A stretch of DNA of 46,803 bases. Origin: Gemmatimonadota bacterium (GTDB lineage: Bacteria > Gemmatimonadota > Gemmatimonadetes > Longimicrobiales > Gaopeijiaceae). This document shows positions 24,424-33,402 of this stretch, piece by piece. The notes under the pieces were generated by a model. It saw only the letters and a program-made list of their open reading frames with translations, made no database searches and was not told the DNA's origin. The position numbers were made by a program, and so were the translations under genes. The stretch is taken from positions 1 through 46,803 of the forward strand of contig JAURER010000022.1 of assembly GCA_030827315.1 (NCBI GenBank). The letters are read 5' to 3'. Each line of letters starts with the position of its first letter. Position 1 is the first letter of the stretch.

Positions 24424-26550
24424 ATGGACGCCGTCGACCCCTCGACCGTCGCACATCCGCAGGCACCCGCCCGACTCGAAAAGCAGCTTGGGCTGTGGGA
24501 CGTCTACGCGCTCGCCACGGGCGCCACGCTGAGCTCGGGATTCTTCCTTCTGCCGGGCCTCGCGGCGGCGGGTGCGGGCGCTGCGATGCCGCTCTCGTAT
24601 CTCCTGGCGGCCCTCATCGTGCTCCCGGGCTTGTTCAGCAGTGTGGAGCTGACCACGGCGATGCCCAAGGCCGGGGGCATCTATTACTTCCTCGATCGCA
24701 GCATGGGCCCTCTCGTGGGCACGATCGGGGGCTTCGGGACGTGGATCGCGCTCGTGCTCAAGGCGTCCTTCGCCCTCATCGGTGTCGGAGCCTACCTGCA
24801 GCTTTTCTTTCCCAGTCTGCCGTTCGGGCCGATCGCGGGCGGCCTCGCCCTCGCACTCGGCGTTGTGAATTGGTTCGGGGCGAAGAAGACGGGCTCGGCG
24901 CAGGTCATGCTCCTGATCGGCCTGTTCGTCCTGCTCCTCTGGTTTTGCGGCTACGGGCTTCTTCAGGTCGAGATCGGCCGGCTCGGCGCGGTGTTCCGTC
25001 CGGAGGCCGCAGGGCTGGTCTCCACCGCCGGACTCGTGATCATCAGCTACATGGGGCTGACGAAGGTCGCGAGCGTCGCCGAGGAGGTGAAGAATCCGGA
25101 GCGCAATCTGCCGCTCGGCACCTTCCTGGCCTTCGCGACCGTGGTGCTGGTGTACGTCGTCGGCACGGCCGTGATGATCGGTGTCACGGGCGCTGATGTC
25201 CTCGCGGCTGCGGACAACGGGCACGGTGACCTGACGCCGGTCGCGACGGTCGCGCGCGACCTGGCCGGAGCGCCCGGCGCCATGGTGATGACCGTCGCGG
25301 CGGTGCTCGCGGTCCTGTCCGGAGCCAACGCCGGCATCCTCAGCGCGTCGCGCTACCCGCTCGCGATGGGTCGCGACCGACTCCTTCCGGATCTGTTCGG
25401 AAGCGTGGGAAGCCGAGGATCTCCCACGACCGGAATCGCGCTCACGGTGGGCATGATCGTCTTCTGCGTCACGGTCTTCGACCCCACCGGCATCGCGAAG
25501 CTCGCGAGCGCATTCAAGCTGGTGATGTTCGCTCTGGGGTGCCTGGCGGTCATCGTGATGCGCGAGAGCCGCATCGAGTCGTACGATCCCGGATACCGCT
25601 CACCCTTCTACCCGGGCATGCAGATCCTGGGGATTCTCGCGCCCTTCTGGCTGATCGTCGAGATGGGCTTTCTCCCGACGCTGTTCACGGCCGCGCTCAT
25701 CACGCTCGGGGCCATGTGGTTCACGTACTACGCGAAGAAACGGGTGGACCGCGAAGGCGCCATCTTCCACGTCTTCGAGCGCCTCGGCCGGCAGCGCGAC
25801 GACCGCCTCGACACGGAACTCCGGGTAATCATGAAAGACCGCGGACCGCGCGACGCCGACCCCTTCGACGCCCTCTTCACCGGCGCGCGCGTACTGGACG
25901 TCGAGGGGTCGATCGACTTCGAAGCCCTCGCGCGTGCGGCCGCCGAGCGGCTGGCGCTCGACCTGCCCGTGCCGGCCACCACGCTCTTCGAGGGCTTCAT
26001 GCAGGGCACGCGGGTCGGGGCCACGCCCGTCTCGCACGGGGCCGCCCTCCCGCACGTGCGGATGGACGCGATTCCGCGGTCGCACCTGCTCCTGGCGCGG
26101 GTGGCCGGAGCGGTCCGCTTCGAGAAGCTCAGTGCGTCCCTGCAACCGGATGACCCCGTCCGCGCCGTCTTCTTCCTGGCAGGGCCCGAGAGCGACCCGG
26201 GTCGGCACCTGCGCATTCTCGCTCAGATCGCCCGTCGCGTAGACCAGGACGGCTTCATGACGGAGTGGCTGGCCGCGGAGGGGGACACGCAGCTGAAGGA
26301 GGCGCTCTTCCGCAACGAGCGGCTGTTCGTCATGACGCTCGACGGCCGGGGCCCGCGCCGGCGTCTGGAGGGCAGTCGCCTGCGGGACCTCTCGACCCCC
26401 GACGGTACCCTCATCGCGATGATCCGCCGCGGCGACGAGATGATCATTCCCCGCGGCGAAACGGTGCTCGAGCGCGGGGACCGTCTCACGGTGCTCGGCA
26501 GGCCTGACGCGATCCTCGAACTACGGGATCATTACCTGAGCGACGGCTGA
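24424..26550 (+). CDS. Amino-acid/polyamine permease fused to PTS EIIA-like and TrkA-C-like domains
   Basis: 708 residues from ATG 24424 (GTG 24391 would add 11). Residues 1-440 are an APC-superfamily permease with about 12 membrane helices: the first is LATGATLSSGFFLLPGLAAA with the usual G-S/G-F break, and SYMGLTKVASVAEEVKNPERNLP is the classic helix 6-7 loop. After a basic linker, about 480-620 resembles a type-2 EIIA domain, with the candidate phospho-His in GAALPHVRM (about residue 544). The C-terminus (about 640-705: LRDLSTPDGTLIAMIRRGDEMIIPRGETVLERGDRLTVLG) is a TrkA-C/RCK-C domain. This suggests an importer gated by ligand or phosphorylation. Substrate unknown. Confidence 0.85.
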   Translation: MDAVDPSTVAHPQAPARLEKQLGLWDVYALATGATLSSGFFLLPGLAAAGAGAAMPLSYLLAALIVLPGLFSSVELTTAMPKAGGIYYFLDRSMGPLVGTIGGFGTWIALVLKASFALIGVGAYLQLFFPSLPFGPIAGGLALALGVVNWFGAKKTGSAQVMLLIGLFVLLLWFCGYGLLQVEIGRLGAVFRPEAAGLVSTAGLVIISYMGLTKVASVAEEVKNPERNLPLGTFLAFATVVLVYVVGTAVMIGVTGADVLAAADNGHGDLTPVATVARDLAGAPGAMVMTVAAVLAVLSGANAGILSASRYPLAMGRDRLLPDLFGSVGSRGSPTTGIALTVGMIVFCVTVFDPTGIAKLASAFKLVMFALGCLAVIVMRESRIESYDPGYRSPFYPGMQILGILAPFWLIVEMGFLPTLFTAALITLGAMWFTYYAKKRVDREGAIFHVFERLGRQRDDRLDTELRVIMKDRGPRDADPFDALFTGARVLDVEGSIDFEALARAAAERLALDLPVPATTLFEGFMQGTRVGATPVSHGAALPHVRMDAIPRSHLLLARVAGAVRFEKLSASLQPDDPVRAVFFLAGPESDPGRHLRILAQIARRVDQDGFMTEWLAAEGDTQLKEALFRNERLFVMTLDGRGPRRRLEGSRLRDLSTPDGTLIAMIRRGDEMIIPRGETVLERGDRLTVLGRPDAILELRDHYLSDG

Positions 26551-26632
26551 GAGGCCCGGCGCGTCGGATTCGCGGCGGGGCGGGGCGCCGCCGTCCCCCG
26601 CGATCCTCAACGCTTCCCCCGTTCCGGGTGTC

Positions 26633-26664
26633 TTGCTCGTTGATCCAGTACCTCCGTACCTTGA
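26633..26664 (+). promoter_or_regulatory. Promoter of the DUF1592-DUF1552-ankyrin operon
   Basis: TTGCTC at 26633-26638, 18 bases, then TACCTTGA at 26657-26664, 31 bases before the ATG at 26695. No other candidate is seen in this 144-base gap. Confidence 0.5.
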
Positions 26665-26694
26665 CGTGTTGGACCTCCCAGGGAGTCTGCCCGG

Positions 26695-29121
26695 ATGAAG
26701 CCGCTCGTTCTCACGCTTGCTGCCGCAGGGGTATCCCTCGCGCTGGCCGGCGAAATCGCCGGCCCGGACTCGTCGCGCCCCGCCGCCGTCGAGCTGACGG
26801 TACCCGCGACCGTCCCGGCCGACGTCGATCCGAATTCGCTGGTGGAATCGACGTGCGTGCGGTGCCACAGTGATTCGCGCCTGCGCGGCAACCTCTCGCT
26901 CGAGGGCTTCGACATCGCCGCGGCCGAGGACAACGCCGAGGTCGTGGAGAGGATGATCCGGAAGGTGCGCGCGGGCATGATGCCGCCGCCGGGGACGCGA
27001 GCCCCCGAGGGGGACACCCTCATGCAGTTCGTGGAGACGCTCGAGCGGACCATGGACCGAGCGCGGACCCGCACCCCGAACCCGGGTCGCCGGACCTTTC
27101 AGCGCCTGAACCGGCCGGAGTACGAGCAGGCCATCCGAGACCTGCTGGATCTTGAGGTCAAGGCCGAGCAGTGGCTCCCTCTCGATCAGATGTCGGCGAA
27201 CTTCGACAACATCGCGGACGTACAGGCGCTCTCCCCGATGCTGCTCGAGGCCTACCTCAACGCGGCGTCGGACATCAGCCGCATGGCGGTGGGTGACCGG
27301 AACGCTCCGGCGATCAACGTCACCTACCGCAACTCGCAGTACCAGTCCCAGCATCCGTGGGACCAGGTCGACGGCGCACCATACGGGACGCGCGGCGGCA
27401 TGGTGGTTCAGCATGTCTTCCCCGCCGACGGGGCCTACACCTTCGGGATGGCCTTTGCCTCCGGCGACAACACGCGCTTCGAGGACATCGACATCTCCAT
27501 CGACGGCGAGCGCGTGGCGCTGATGGCGTATACCCGTTCCGGTGAGGCAGCCGACGGGCGCGGAGGTGGCGCGCTCTGGACCGAGCCGGTCTTCGTGCGC
27601 GCCGGGCAGCGCTCTCTGTCCGCCGCGTTCATCCGCCGTTCCGACGGCCCGTACGAGGACCTGATCCGCCCGCACGACTGGTCCATGGCCGGCGGCGGGT
27701 CGGGCGGCGAGGGCATCACCACGCTGCCCCACCTGCAGGAGTTCATCGTGGGAGGGCCGCACGAGGCCACCGGCCTCTCCGAGACGTCCAGCCGCAAGCG
27801 TATCTTCGTCTGCCGCCCGACGCAGCCGAGTGAGGAAGAGGCCTGCGCCCGGCAGATCATCGAGAACCTGGTGACGAGGGCGTACCGTCGCCCGGCGTCC
27901 GAAGAAGACGTCGACGGTCTGATGGACTTCTACCGCACGGGTCAGGCACGGGCCGGCTTCGAGCGTGGCGTGCGCGATGCGATCGAGGCGCTGCTGGCGA
28001 GTCCGTTCTTCGTGCTTCGCCTCGAGCGCGAGCCCTCGAATGCGAAGCCCGGCGAGGCCTACCGGCTCGGGGATATGGAACTCGCCTCGCGGCTCTCGTT
28101 CTTCCTCTGGGGGACGCCACCGGACGCGGAGCTGCTCAGGGTCGCCCAGGCCGGCCGGCTCACCGACGAGCGGGAGCTCGAGCGTCAGACCCGGCGCATG
28201 CTGGCCGACGCCCGGGCCGAAGCACTCGGGACCCGCTTCGCGGCGCAGTGGCTGCGCCTCCAGGACCTCTACAAGGTCCGTCCGGACCCGAACTTCTTCC
28301 CGAACTTCGACGAAACGCTTGCCGACGCCATGCGGACCGAGACCGAGATGTTCTTCAATCATCTCGTGCAGGCGGACCGGGACGCGCTGGAGCTCTTCAA
28401 CGCGAACTACACGTTCGTGAACGAGCGCCTCGCCACGCACTACGGCATGCAGGGAGTCGCGGGACGCCACTTCCGGCGCGTGGAGTACGAGGATGGTGCG
28501 CGCCGCGGGCTCCTCGGGCAGGGCAGCGTGCTGGTCCTGACCTCGCTGGCCAACCGGACGTCACCGGTGCTCCGGGGCAAGTGGGTCATGGAAGTGCTCA
28601 TGGGCACGCCACCCCCGCCGCCGCCCCCGGGCGTGCCCGACCTCGACGACACCGAGGGCACCCAGGAAGGCAAACGACTCACGACGCGGGAGCGCATGGA
28701 GATCCACAGGGCGAACCCCACGTGCAATGCCTGCCACCGCTTCATGGACCCGATCGGGCTGGCGCTGGACAACTTCGACGTGACCGGCACGTGGCGGGTT
28801 CGCGAGAACGGCATGGCGCTCGACACCCGCGGTGAATTCTACGACGGCACCCCGATCACGACTCCGAAGGAAGTGGCCGACGCGCTCCTGAAGCGGCCCG
28901 TGCCGCTGATGCGCTCGTTGACCGAGAACCTCATGGCGTACGCGCTGGCGCGTCGAGTGGAGTACTACGACCAGCCGATCATTCGCAGGATCGTGGACGA
29001 ATCCGAGGACGACGGCGCGTACCGCGTGCAGTCGCTGATCCTCGGCGTGGTTCGCAGCGACGCCTTCCGCATGAAGCAGGCGTCCGACGCGGTGACGGAT
29101 ATGGGCGCGCCGCAACACTGA
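26695..29121 (+). CDS. Secreted DUF1592-type multi-domain protein with c-type heme motifs
   Basis: 808 residues with a signal peptide (PLVLTLAAAGVSLALAG). A cytochrome-c-like start carries CVRCH (Cys54, Cys57, His58). Then come DUF1587 (RRTFQRLNRPEYEQAIRDLL), DUF1595 (ARQIIENLVTRAYRRPASEEDV), DUF1592 (YRLGDMELASRLSFFLWGTPPDAEL), DUF1588 (GLLGQGSVLVLTSLANRTSPVLRGKWV...NPTCNACHRFMDPIGLALDNFD, with a second CxxCH at 677-681) and DUF1585 (LTENLMAYALARRVEYYD). This order is standard. The two CxxCH sites suggest electron transfer outside the cytoplasm. Followed after 77 bases by the DUF1552 gene. Confidence 0.92.
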   Translation: MKPLVLTLAAAGVSLALAGEIAGPDSSRPAAVELTVPATVPADVDPNSLVESTCVRCHSDSRLRGNLSLEGFDIAAAEDNAEVVERMIRKVRAGMMPPPGTRAPEGDTLMQFVETLERTMDRARTRTPNPGRRTFQRLNRPEYEQAIRDLLDLEVKAEQWLPLDQMSANFDNIADVQALSPMLLEAYLNAASDISRMAVGDRNAPAINVTYRNSQYQSQHPWDQVDGAPYGTRGGMVVQHVFPADGAYTFGMAFASGDNTRFEDIDISIDGERVALMAYTRSGEAADGRGGGALWTEPVFVRAGQRSLSAAFIRRSDGPYEDLIRPHDWSMAGGGSGGEGITTLPHLQEFIVGGPHEATGLSETSSRKRIFVCRPTQPSEEEACARQIIENLVTRAYRRPASEEDVDGLMDFYRTGQARAGFERGVRDAIEALLASPFFVLRLEREPSNAKPGEAYRLGDMELASRLSFFLWGTPPDAELLRVAQAGRLTDERELERQTRRMLADARAEALGTRFAAQWLRLQDLYKVRPDPNFFPNFDETLADAMRTETEMFFNHLVQADRDALELFNANYTFVNERLATHYGMQGVAGRHFRRVEYEDGARRGLLGQGSVLVLTSLANRTSPVLRGKWVMEVLMGTPPPPPPPGVPDLDDTEGTQEGKRLTTRERMEIHRANPTCNACHRFMDPIGLALDNFDVTGTWRVRENGMALDTRGEFYDGTPITTPKEVADALLKRPVPLMRSLTENLMAYALARRVEYYDQPIIRRIVDESEDDGAYRVQSLILGVVRSDAFRMKQASDAVTDMGAPQH

Positions 29122-29198
29122 CGAGACCGAAGCAGGAACACGCAAGGCCCCACCTCAGCACAACCGATCGAAGCACCACCTTCGAGGAGAACGGGACG

Positions 29199-30623
29199 AT
29201 GGAGTTCATCACCGGAAAGCACCTGGATCGCCGCACCTTCCTTCGGGGCATGGGCGGCTCGTTCGCGCTCCCGTACCTGGACGCGATGGTCCCCGCGGGT
29301 CGGATGAGCGGCTCGGTCGAGCGCTCCAACCAGGCCCGCACGCCCCTCATCGCCATCGAAGAGGTGCATGGACTCGCCGGGTGCAACGAGTGGGGTGCCA
29401 CGCAGCACCTGTTCGCGCCCGAGATCATCGGCAAGGACTTCGAGATGGTGCCCAACAGCGCACTCATCTCCCTGGAGCCCTACCAGGAATACCTGACGAT
29501 CGTCAGCAACACCGACGTGCGCATGGCGGAGGCGTTCACGGCCCCGGAGATCGGCGGAGACCACTTCCGCTCGAGCGCCGTATTCCTCACGCAGCAGCAC
29601 CCGAAGCAGACCCAGGGGTCGGACCTCTTCGTAGGCACGTCCCTCGACCAGATCCACGCGCGGAAATACGGCCAGGACACGCCGCTCCCTTCGATGCAGT
29701 TCACCATCCCGAGCATCGACCAGGCCGGCGGCTGCACGTACAACTACTCGTGTGCCTACACGGACTCGATCAGCTGGGCGTCCCCGAGTGAGCCGCTCCC
29801 GATGATCCGCGATCCACGCGTCGCCTTCGACATGCTGTTTGGGGCGGGGGGGACACCTGCGGAGCGCTCCGAGCGGCGGGCCATGCGCTCCAGCATCCTG
29901 GACTGGATCTCCACCGAGGTGCGCGGCATCAACCGGCAGCTCGGTTCCGAGGACCGTGCCCGGATGGAGCAGTACCTCGACAACGTCCGCGAGATCGAGC
30001 GTCGCATCCAGATGGTGGAGTCGCACAACCGGAGCGGCGAGGAGCGTGAGATCCCGGAAGCGCCGGCCGGTGTTCCGGACTCGTATCGCGAGCACATGGA
30101 GATCATGTTCGACCTCCAGGTCCTGGCCATCCAGACGGACATGACGCGCGTCGTCACCTTCAAGACCGGACGCGACTCCGAGAACCGAGTGTTTCCTGAG
30201 TCCGGCTCGGACCGGCCCTTCCACCCGGCGTCGCACCACGGCGGACGGGAGGAGGCGATCCTCGAGTTCAACAAGATCTGCCAGTACCGGGTGAGCATGC
30301 TCCCGTACCTCATCGAGAAGCTGCGGACCACCATGGACGGGGACGCAAACCTCCTCGACAAGTCCGTGGTGATGTTCGGATCGCCGATGGCGGACGCGAA
30401 CCTCCACAACCACCGGCGCTGCCCCCTCGTCTTTCTGGGCAAGGGCAACGGGGTCCTGGAGGGCAACCTGCACCTCAAGGCGGCCGACGGCACGCCCATG
30501 GCGAACGTCATGCTCACGCTCATGCAGGAGCTCGGGCACACCGACATGCACAGCTTCGGTGACAGCACCGGCGGCTTCATGCTGAAGTCGTCCGGGCGCA
30601 CGACGACCCAGGAGATCTACTGA
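29199..30623 (+). CDS. DUF1552 protein with Tat signal
   Basis: 474 residues. LDRRTFLRGMGGSFALPYL is a Tat export signal (R-R-x-F-L), so the protein is exported folded, possibly with a cofactor. The body has the DUF1552 marks: SAVFLTQQHPKQTQGSDLFVGTSLDQ, CTYNYSCAYTDSISWASP, SEDRARMEQYLDNVREIERRI, TDMTRVVTFKTGRDSENRVFPESG, HPASHHGG and LDKSVVMFGSPMADANLHNHRRCPLVFLG. DUF1552 is related to the alkaline-phosphatase-like DUF1501 proteins that partner DUF1592/DUF1800 proteins. Its ribosome site AGGAGA is at 29182-29187. Function unknown. Confidence 0.92.
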   Translation: MEFITGKHLDRRTFLRGMGGSFALPYLDAMVPAGRMSGSVERSNQARTPLIAIEEVHGLAGCNEWGATQHLFAPEIIGKDFEMVPNSALISLEPYQEYLTIVSNTDVRMAEAFTAPEIGGDHFRSSAVFLTQQHPKQTQGSDLFVGTSLDQIHARKYGQDTPLPSMQFTIPSIDQAGGCTYNYSCAYTDSISWASPSEPLPMIRDPRVAFDMLFGAGGTPAERSERRAMRSSILDWISTEVRGINRQLGSEDRARMEQYLDNVREIERRIQMVESHNRSGEEREIPEAPAGVPDSYREHMEIMFDLQVLAIQTDMTRVVTFKTGRDSENRVFPESGSDRPFHPASHHGGREEAILEFNKICQYRVSMLPYLIEKLRTTMDGDANLLDKSVVMFGSPMADANLHNHRRCPLVFLGKGNGVLEGNLHLKAADGTPMANVMLTLMQELGHTDMHSFGDSTGGFMLKSSGRTTTQEIY

Positions 30624-30687
30624 TCTCTTCGGGCGAGTCCGCATCCGCGGCACGTCGATCCAACGCATGCACTCGAGGAATCGAACA

Positions 30688-32664
30688 ATGAGACGCTCGC
30701 ATCTTCTGCGTGTGGCCGGGGTCCTTATTGCGGCTGGCATGATCGGCGCAGCGCCCGCCGAGGCGCCGGTGGCGGACGCCGCGCGTGAGGGTGACATCGA
30801 GACGGTGCGCCGGCTTCTTCGCGAGGGCGCGGACGTCAACGCCGCGCAGGGCGACGGCATGAGCGCGCTCCACTGGGCGGCCGAGCGCGGGGACACCGAG
30901 ATGATCGGCGTGCTCCTCTACGCCGGCGCGCAGGTGGGGGCGACCACCCGGATCGGAGAGTACACTCCACTCCATGTGGCGGCCCGCAACGGGCACCTCG
31001 AGGCGACGCAGGCGCTTCTGCGCGGCGGCGCGGATGTCGGGGCCGTTACGGATCCGAGCGGTTCGACGCCGCTGCATCTCGCGGCGCTCGCGGGGAGTGG
31101 GGAGGTGGTGCGCGCACTCATCGGCGCCGGGGCCGATCCGAACGCGGCCGAAGCTGAGTGGGCGCAGACGCCACTCATCTTCGCGTCTTCGTGGAACCGC
31201 GTGGACGCCATCGTGGCGCTCATCGAGGGAGGGGCCGATCCGAACCAGGCAGCCCGCAGCGAGGACCTGCGCATGAGTCAGCGGCTGGATGCCGAGGCGG
31301 ACCGGCGATACAACGAGGTCCTCAAGGCGTTTACCAACGACGGGGCGTGGCAGCCCACCTCGGCGCAGGTACAGGCCGCGGTTCGGGCGGGCCGGGCTGC
31401 GTATGAAGGCGATCCGCCTCCGACGCGGCGCCAGGCGCAGAGCCGTTTTCGGCCGGTCCGGATCACGTCCAAGGGCGGCCTGACGCCGCTCTTGCACGCG
31501 GCCCGGCAGGGGCACATCGAAGCGATGCGGACCCTTCTGGATCGGGGGGCTGACATCGATCAGGTCGGCGGCGGGGACGGGACGTCTCCACTCCTGATTT
31601 CTACGATCAACGGGCAGTTTGACGCGGCCATGCTCCTGCTCGAGCGTGGCGCCGACCCGAACCTCCAGTCGTCGGTAAACGGCGTGACGCCGCTGTTCGC
31701 GACCGTGAACTCCGAGTGGCAGCCGCGCACGCGCTACCCTCAGCCGCAGGAGCGTGAGCAGCAGAATTACGGGTACCTCGAGGTCATGGCGGCCCTCCTC
31801 GAAGCAGGCGCGGACCCCGACGCCCGCCTGACCATGCACCCGTGGTACATGGAGTACACGGGGTGCGGCAACGCCAACTGCGGACTGATCGACACGAACG
31901 GTGGTACCGCGTTTCTCCGGGCGGCGTACGCGACCGACGTGGAGGCGATGCGGCTCCTGAAGCAGTGGGGCGCCGATCCGTTCATCGCTACGCGCGCTCC
32001 AGAGCAACGCCAGCGGCAGACGCCCGAGGAGATGCAGCGGGCATTCCAGATCGACCGGATCGCCGATGCGGACACCTTCGCGGTCATGAACGACTCGGCG
32101 AAGGTATCCGCCGTGGTCGCCATCTGGGCCGATCTGCCCGACTCCGTGAAGGCCGAACTGCGCGAGGCCGACGTGCGCGCCCGCCCGGGTGACTTCCGGG
32201 CCGCGGTGGTGGAGCATGCCCAGCGCCAGGACTCCGTGAGTGCGGCGCAGCCCGACCCCTCCGGGCTCCCGCCGGTTCCCGTCGGTGGGGCGGCCGTGTC
32301 CGCGATTCACGCGGCTTCGGGGGTGGGGTACGGCGAGGGCTTCGCCGGCAACGCGCACCGGCACGTGGAAAATGGGTGGCTCCCGGCCGTGAAATTCCTG
32401 ATCGAGGAGGTCGGCATGGACGTGAACCTGCGCGACCACAACGGCTACACTGCCCTCCATCACGCCGCGGCGCGCGGCGACAATGAGATGATCCTCTATC
32501 TCGTGGAGCAGGGTGGTGACGTTCGTGCGATCAGCCGCCGGGGGCAGACCACCGCGGACATGGCCAACGGCCCCGTCTCGCGTGTGTCGCCGATTCCGGA
32601 GACCGTCGCGTTGCTCGAAAGCCTGGGATCGGCCAACAGCAACAACTGTCTCACCTGCCAGTAA
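30688..32664 (+). CDS. Secreted ankyrin-repeat protein
   Basis: 658 residues from ATG 30688 (GAGGA 9 bases upstream); ATG 30667 would add seven. The signal peptide is LLRVAGVLIAAGMIGAAPAEA. Ankyrin repeats run in two blocks: about 25-195 (VRRLLREGADVNAAQGDGMSALHWAAERGD, TPLHVAARNGHLEATQALLRGGADV and two more) and 265-440, with a final unit near 570-630 (YTALHHAAARGDNEMILYLVEQGGDV). Between blocks is a charged linker (QRLDAEADRRYNEVLKAF). A lone Cys pair lies in TGCGNANCGL and the C-terminus has NNCLTC. Third of the triad, 64 bases after DUF1552; it probably scaffolds the others outside the cell membrane. Confidence 0.9.
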   Translation: MRRSHLLRVAGVLIAAGMIGAAPAEAPVADAAREGDIETVRRLLREGADVNAAQGDGMSALHWAAERGDTEMIGVLLYAGAQVGATTRIGEYTPLHVAARNGHLEATQALLRGGADVGAVTDPSGSTPLHLAALAGSGEVVRALIGAGADPNAAEAEWAQTPLIFASSWNRVDAIVALIEGGADPNQAARSEDLRMSQRLDAEADRRYNEVLKAFTNDGAWQPTSAQVQAAVRAGRAAYEGDPPPTRRQAQSRFRPVRITSKGGLTPLLHAARQGHIEAMRTLLDRGADIDQVGGGDGTSPLLISTINGQFDAAMLLLERGADPNLQSSVNGVTPLFATVNSEWQPRTRYPQPQEREQQNYGYLEVMAALLEAGADPDARLTMHPWYMEYTGCGNANCGLIDTNGGTAFLRAAYATDVEAMRLLKQWGADPFIATRAPEQRQRQTPEEMQRAFQIDRIADADTFAVMNDSAKVSAVVAIWADLPDSVKAELREADVRARPGDFRAAVVEHAQRQDSVSAAQPDPSGLPPVPVGGAAVSAIHAASGVGYGEGFAGNAHRHVENGWLPAVKFLIEEVGMDVNLRDHNGYTALHHAAARGDNEMILYLVEQGGDVRAISRRGQTTADMANGPVSRVSPIPETVALLESLGSANSNNCLTCQ

Positions 32665-32728
32665 CGACGTGCGGACCCCGGGTCTCGTATCCGAGGCGCC
32701 CTCTCCGCGCTAGGCGGGGCCGGTAGTC

Positions 32729-32929
32729 ATGGAAGTCCTGTGGATCCTGCTGCCGGCCCCGTTCGTCGGGTACCTGATTGCGGACAGTGTCCGGAAGATC
32801 TTCTCCGAAGACGACCGACTCCTGCGGAAGGTGCTCGCCGATCAGCCCGTAACCATGACCGCGGGGCTCACGATCGTGGGCTCGGTCGTGGTCTGGGTCG
32901 TGTCCGAGGTCGCCCGGGGTCTCCTCTAG
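32729..32929 (+). CDS. Small two-helix membrane protein
   Basis: 66 residues: VLWILLPAPFVGYLIADSV, a charged hinge RKIFSEDDRLLRKVLADQ, then MTAGLTIVGSVVVWVVSEVARGLL. Third positions are G/C-rich and the two helices are well formed. Its TAG (32927-32929) lies inside CTAG, and the converging gene's TAG is read from the same four bases on the other strand. Unknown function. Confidence 0.7.
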   Translation: MEVLWILLPAPFVGYLIADSVRKIFSEDDRLLRKVLADQPVTMTAGLTIVGSVVVWVVSEVARGLL

Positions 32930-33159
32930 GCGAGCGCGAACGCCATCGTCCGGCGATCGGCCATCGCACGGCGCTCCCCGAGACGCCGGTCACGCCCCGA
33001 TCGCAGATCGGCCGTGCTGCGGCGATCGGCCGCACGTCGATCGGAGCCTACCCTCTCGGCGGCACTCCTCCGCTCTTCGCCGCGCCGAGGTTCGGCCCGA
33101 CGCTCCGATCCGTTGCGCCGATCGTCGCCCGCGCGTCTGGTCGAGAATCGCTCCAGCAT
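32926..33159 (-). CDS. Small arginine-rich repeat protein
   Basis: 77 residues, about a third Arg. It is built of a D/E-R-R unit repeated about every 5-9 residues (STRRAGDDRRNGSERR, EPRRGEERR, GSDRRAADRR, SGRDRRLGERR, MADRRTM). The gene is well supported: AAGGAGG (minus strand, just 6 bases before ATG 33159) is the best Shine-Dalgarno seen in this window. Similar R-R-x-x-D-R-R stretches occur at the N-termini of some PilZ proteins, but no second domain is here. With such charge, binding to RNA, DNA or a polyanion is possible. It converges with the membrane gene on a shared CTAG. Confidence 0.65.
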   Translation of the reverse strand: MLERFSTRRAGDDRRNGSERRAEPRRGEERRSAAERVGSDRRAADRRSTADLRSGRDRRLGERRAMADRRTMAFALA

Positions 33160-33402
33160 CGCAGTCCTCCTTGGGGAATGCGAAGTTTGAACTTCAAGAT
33201 GGCTTCCGGGGTGGTGGTCGTCCAGAACATTGTCGCGGCCAGCCACACGGCCGGGTGACGGTCATTCCTCGAGGAGGCCGGCGCCACGGCCGATGAGTTC
33301 GGCGCGGTGGAGTGCGGCGCGCGAATGTGGCGCGGGCCACTCAACCCACTCAAGCGTGCAAAGCCTTGCCGCATTGAAGCTTCGGCGACCATTATCCCCG
33401 CC

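Noticed and set aside
26521-32463. Three minus-strand frames of 628-649 codons
   Set aside because: They are antisense to the DUF1592, DUF1552 and ankyrin genes, which have unmistakable domains.
33010-33060. Repeated CGATCGGC blocks that could be a DNA repeat or protein-binding array
   Set aside because: They are explained by the codons for the Asp-Arg-Arg repeats of the small basic protein on the minus strand.
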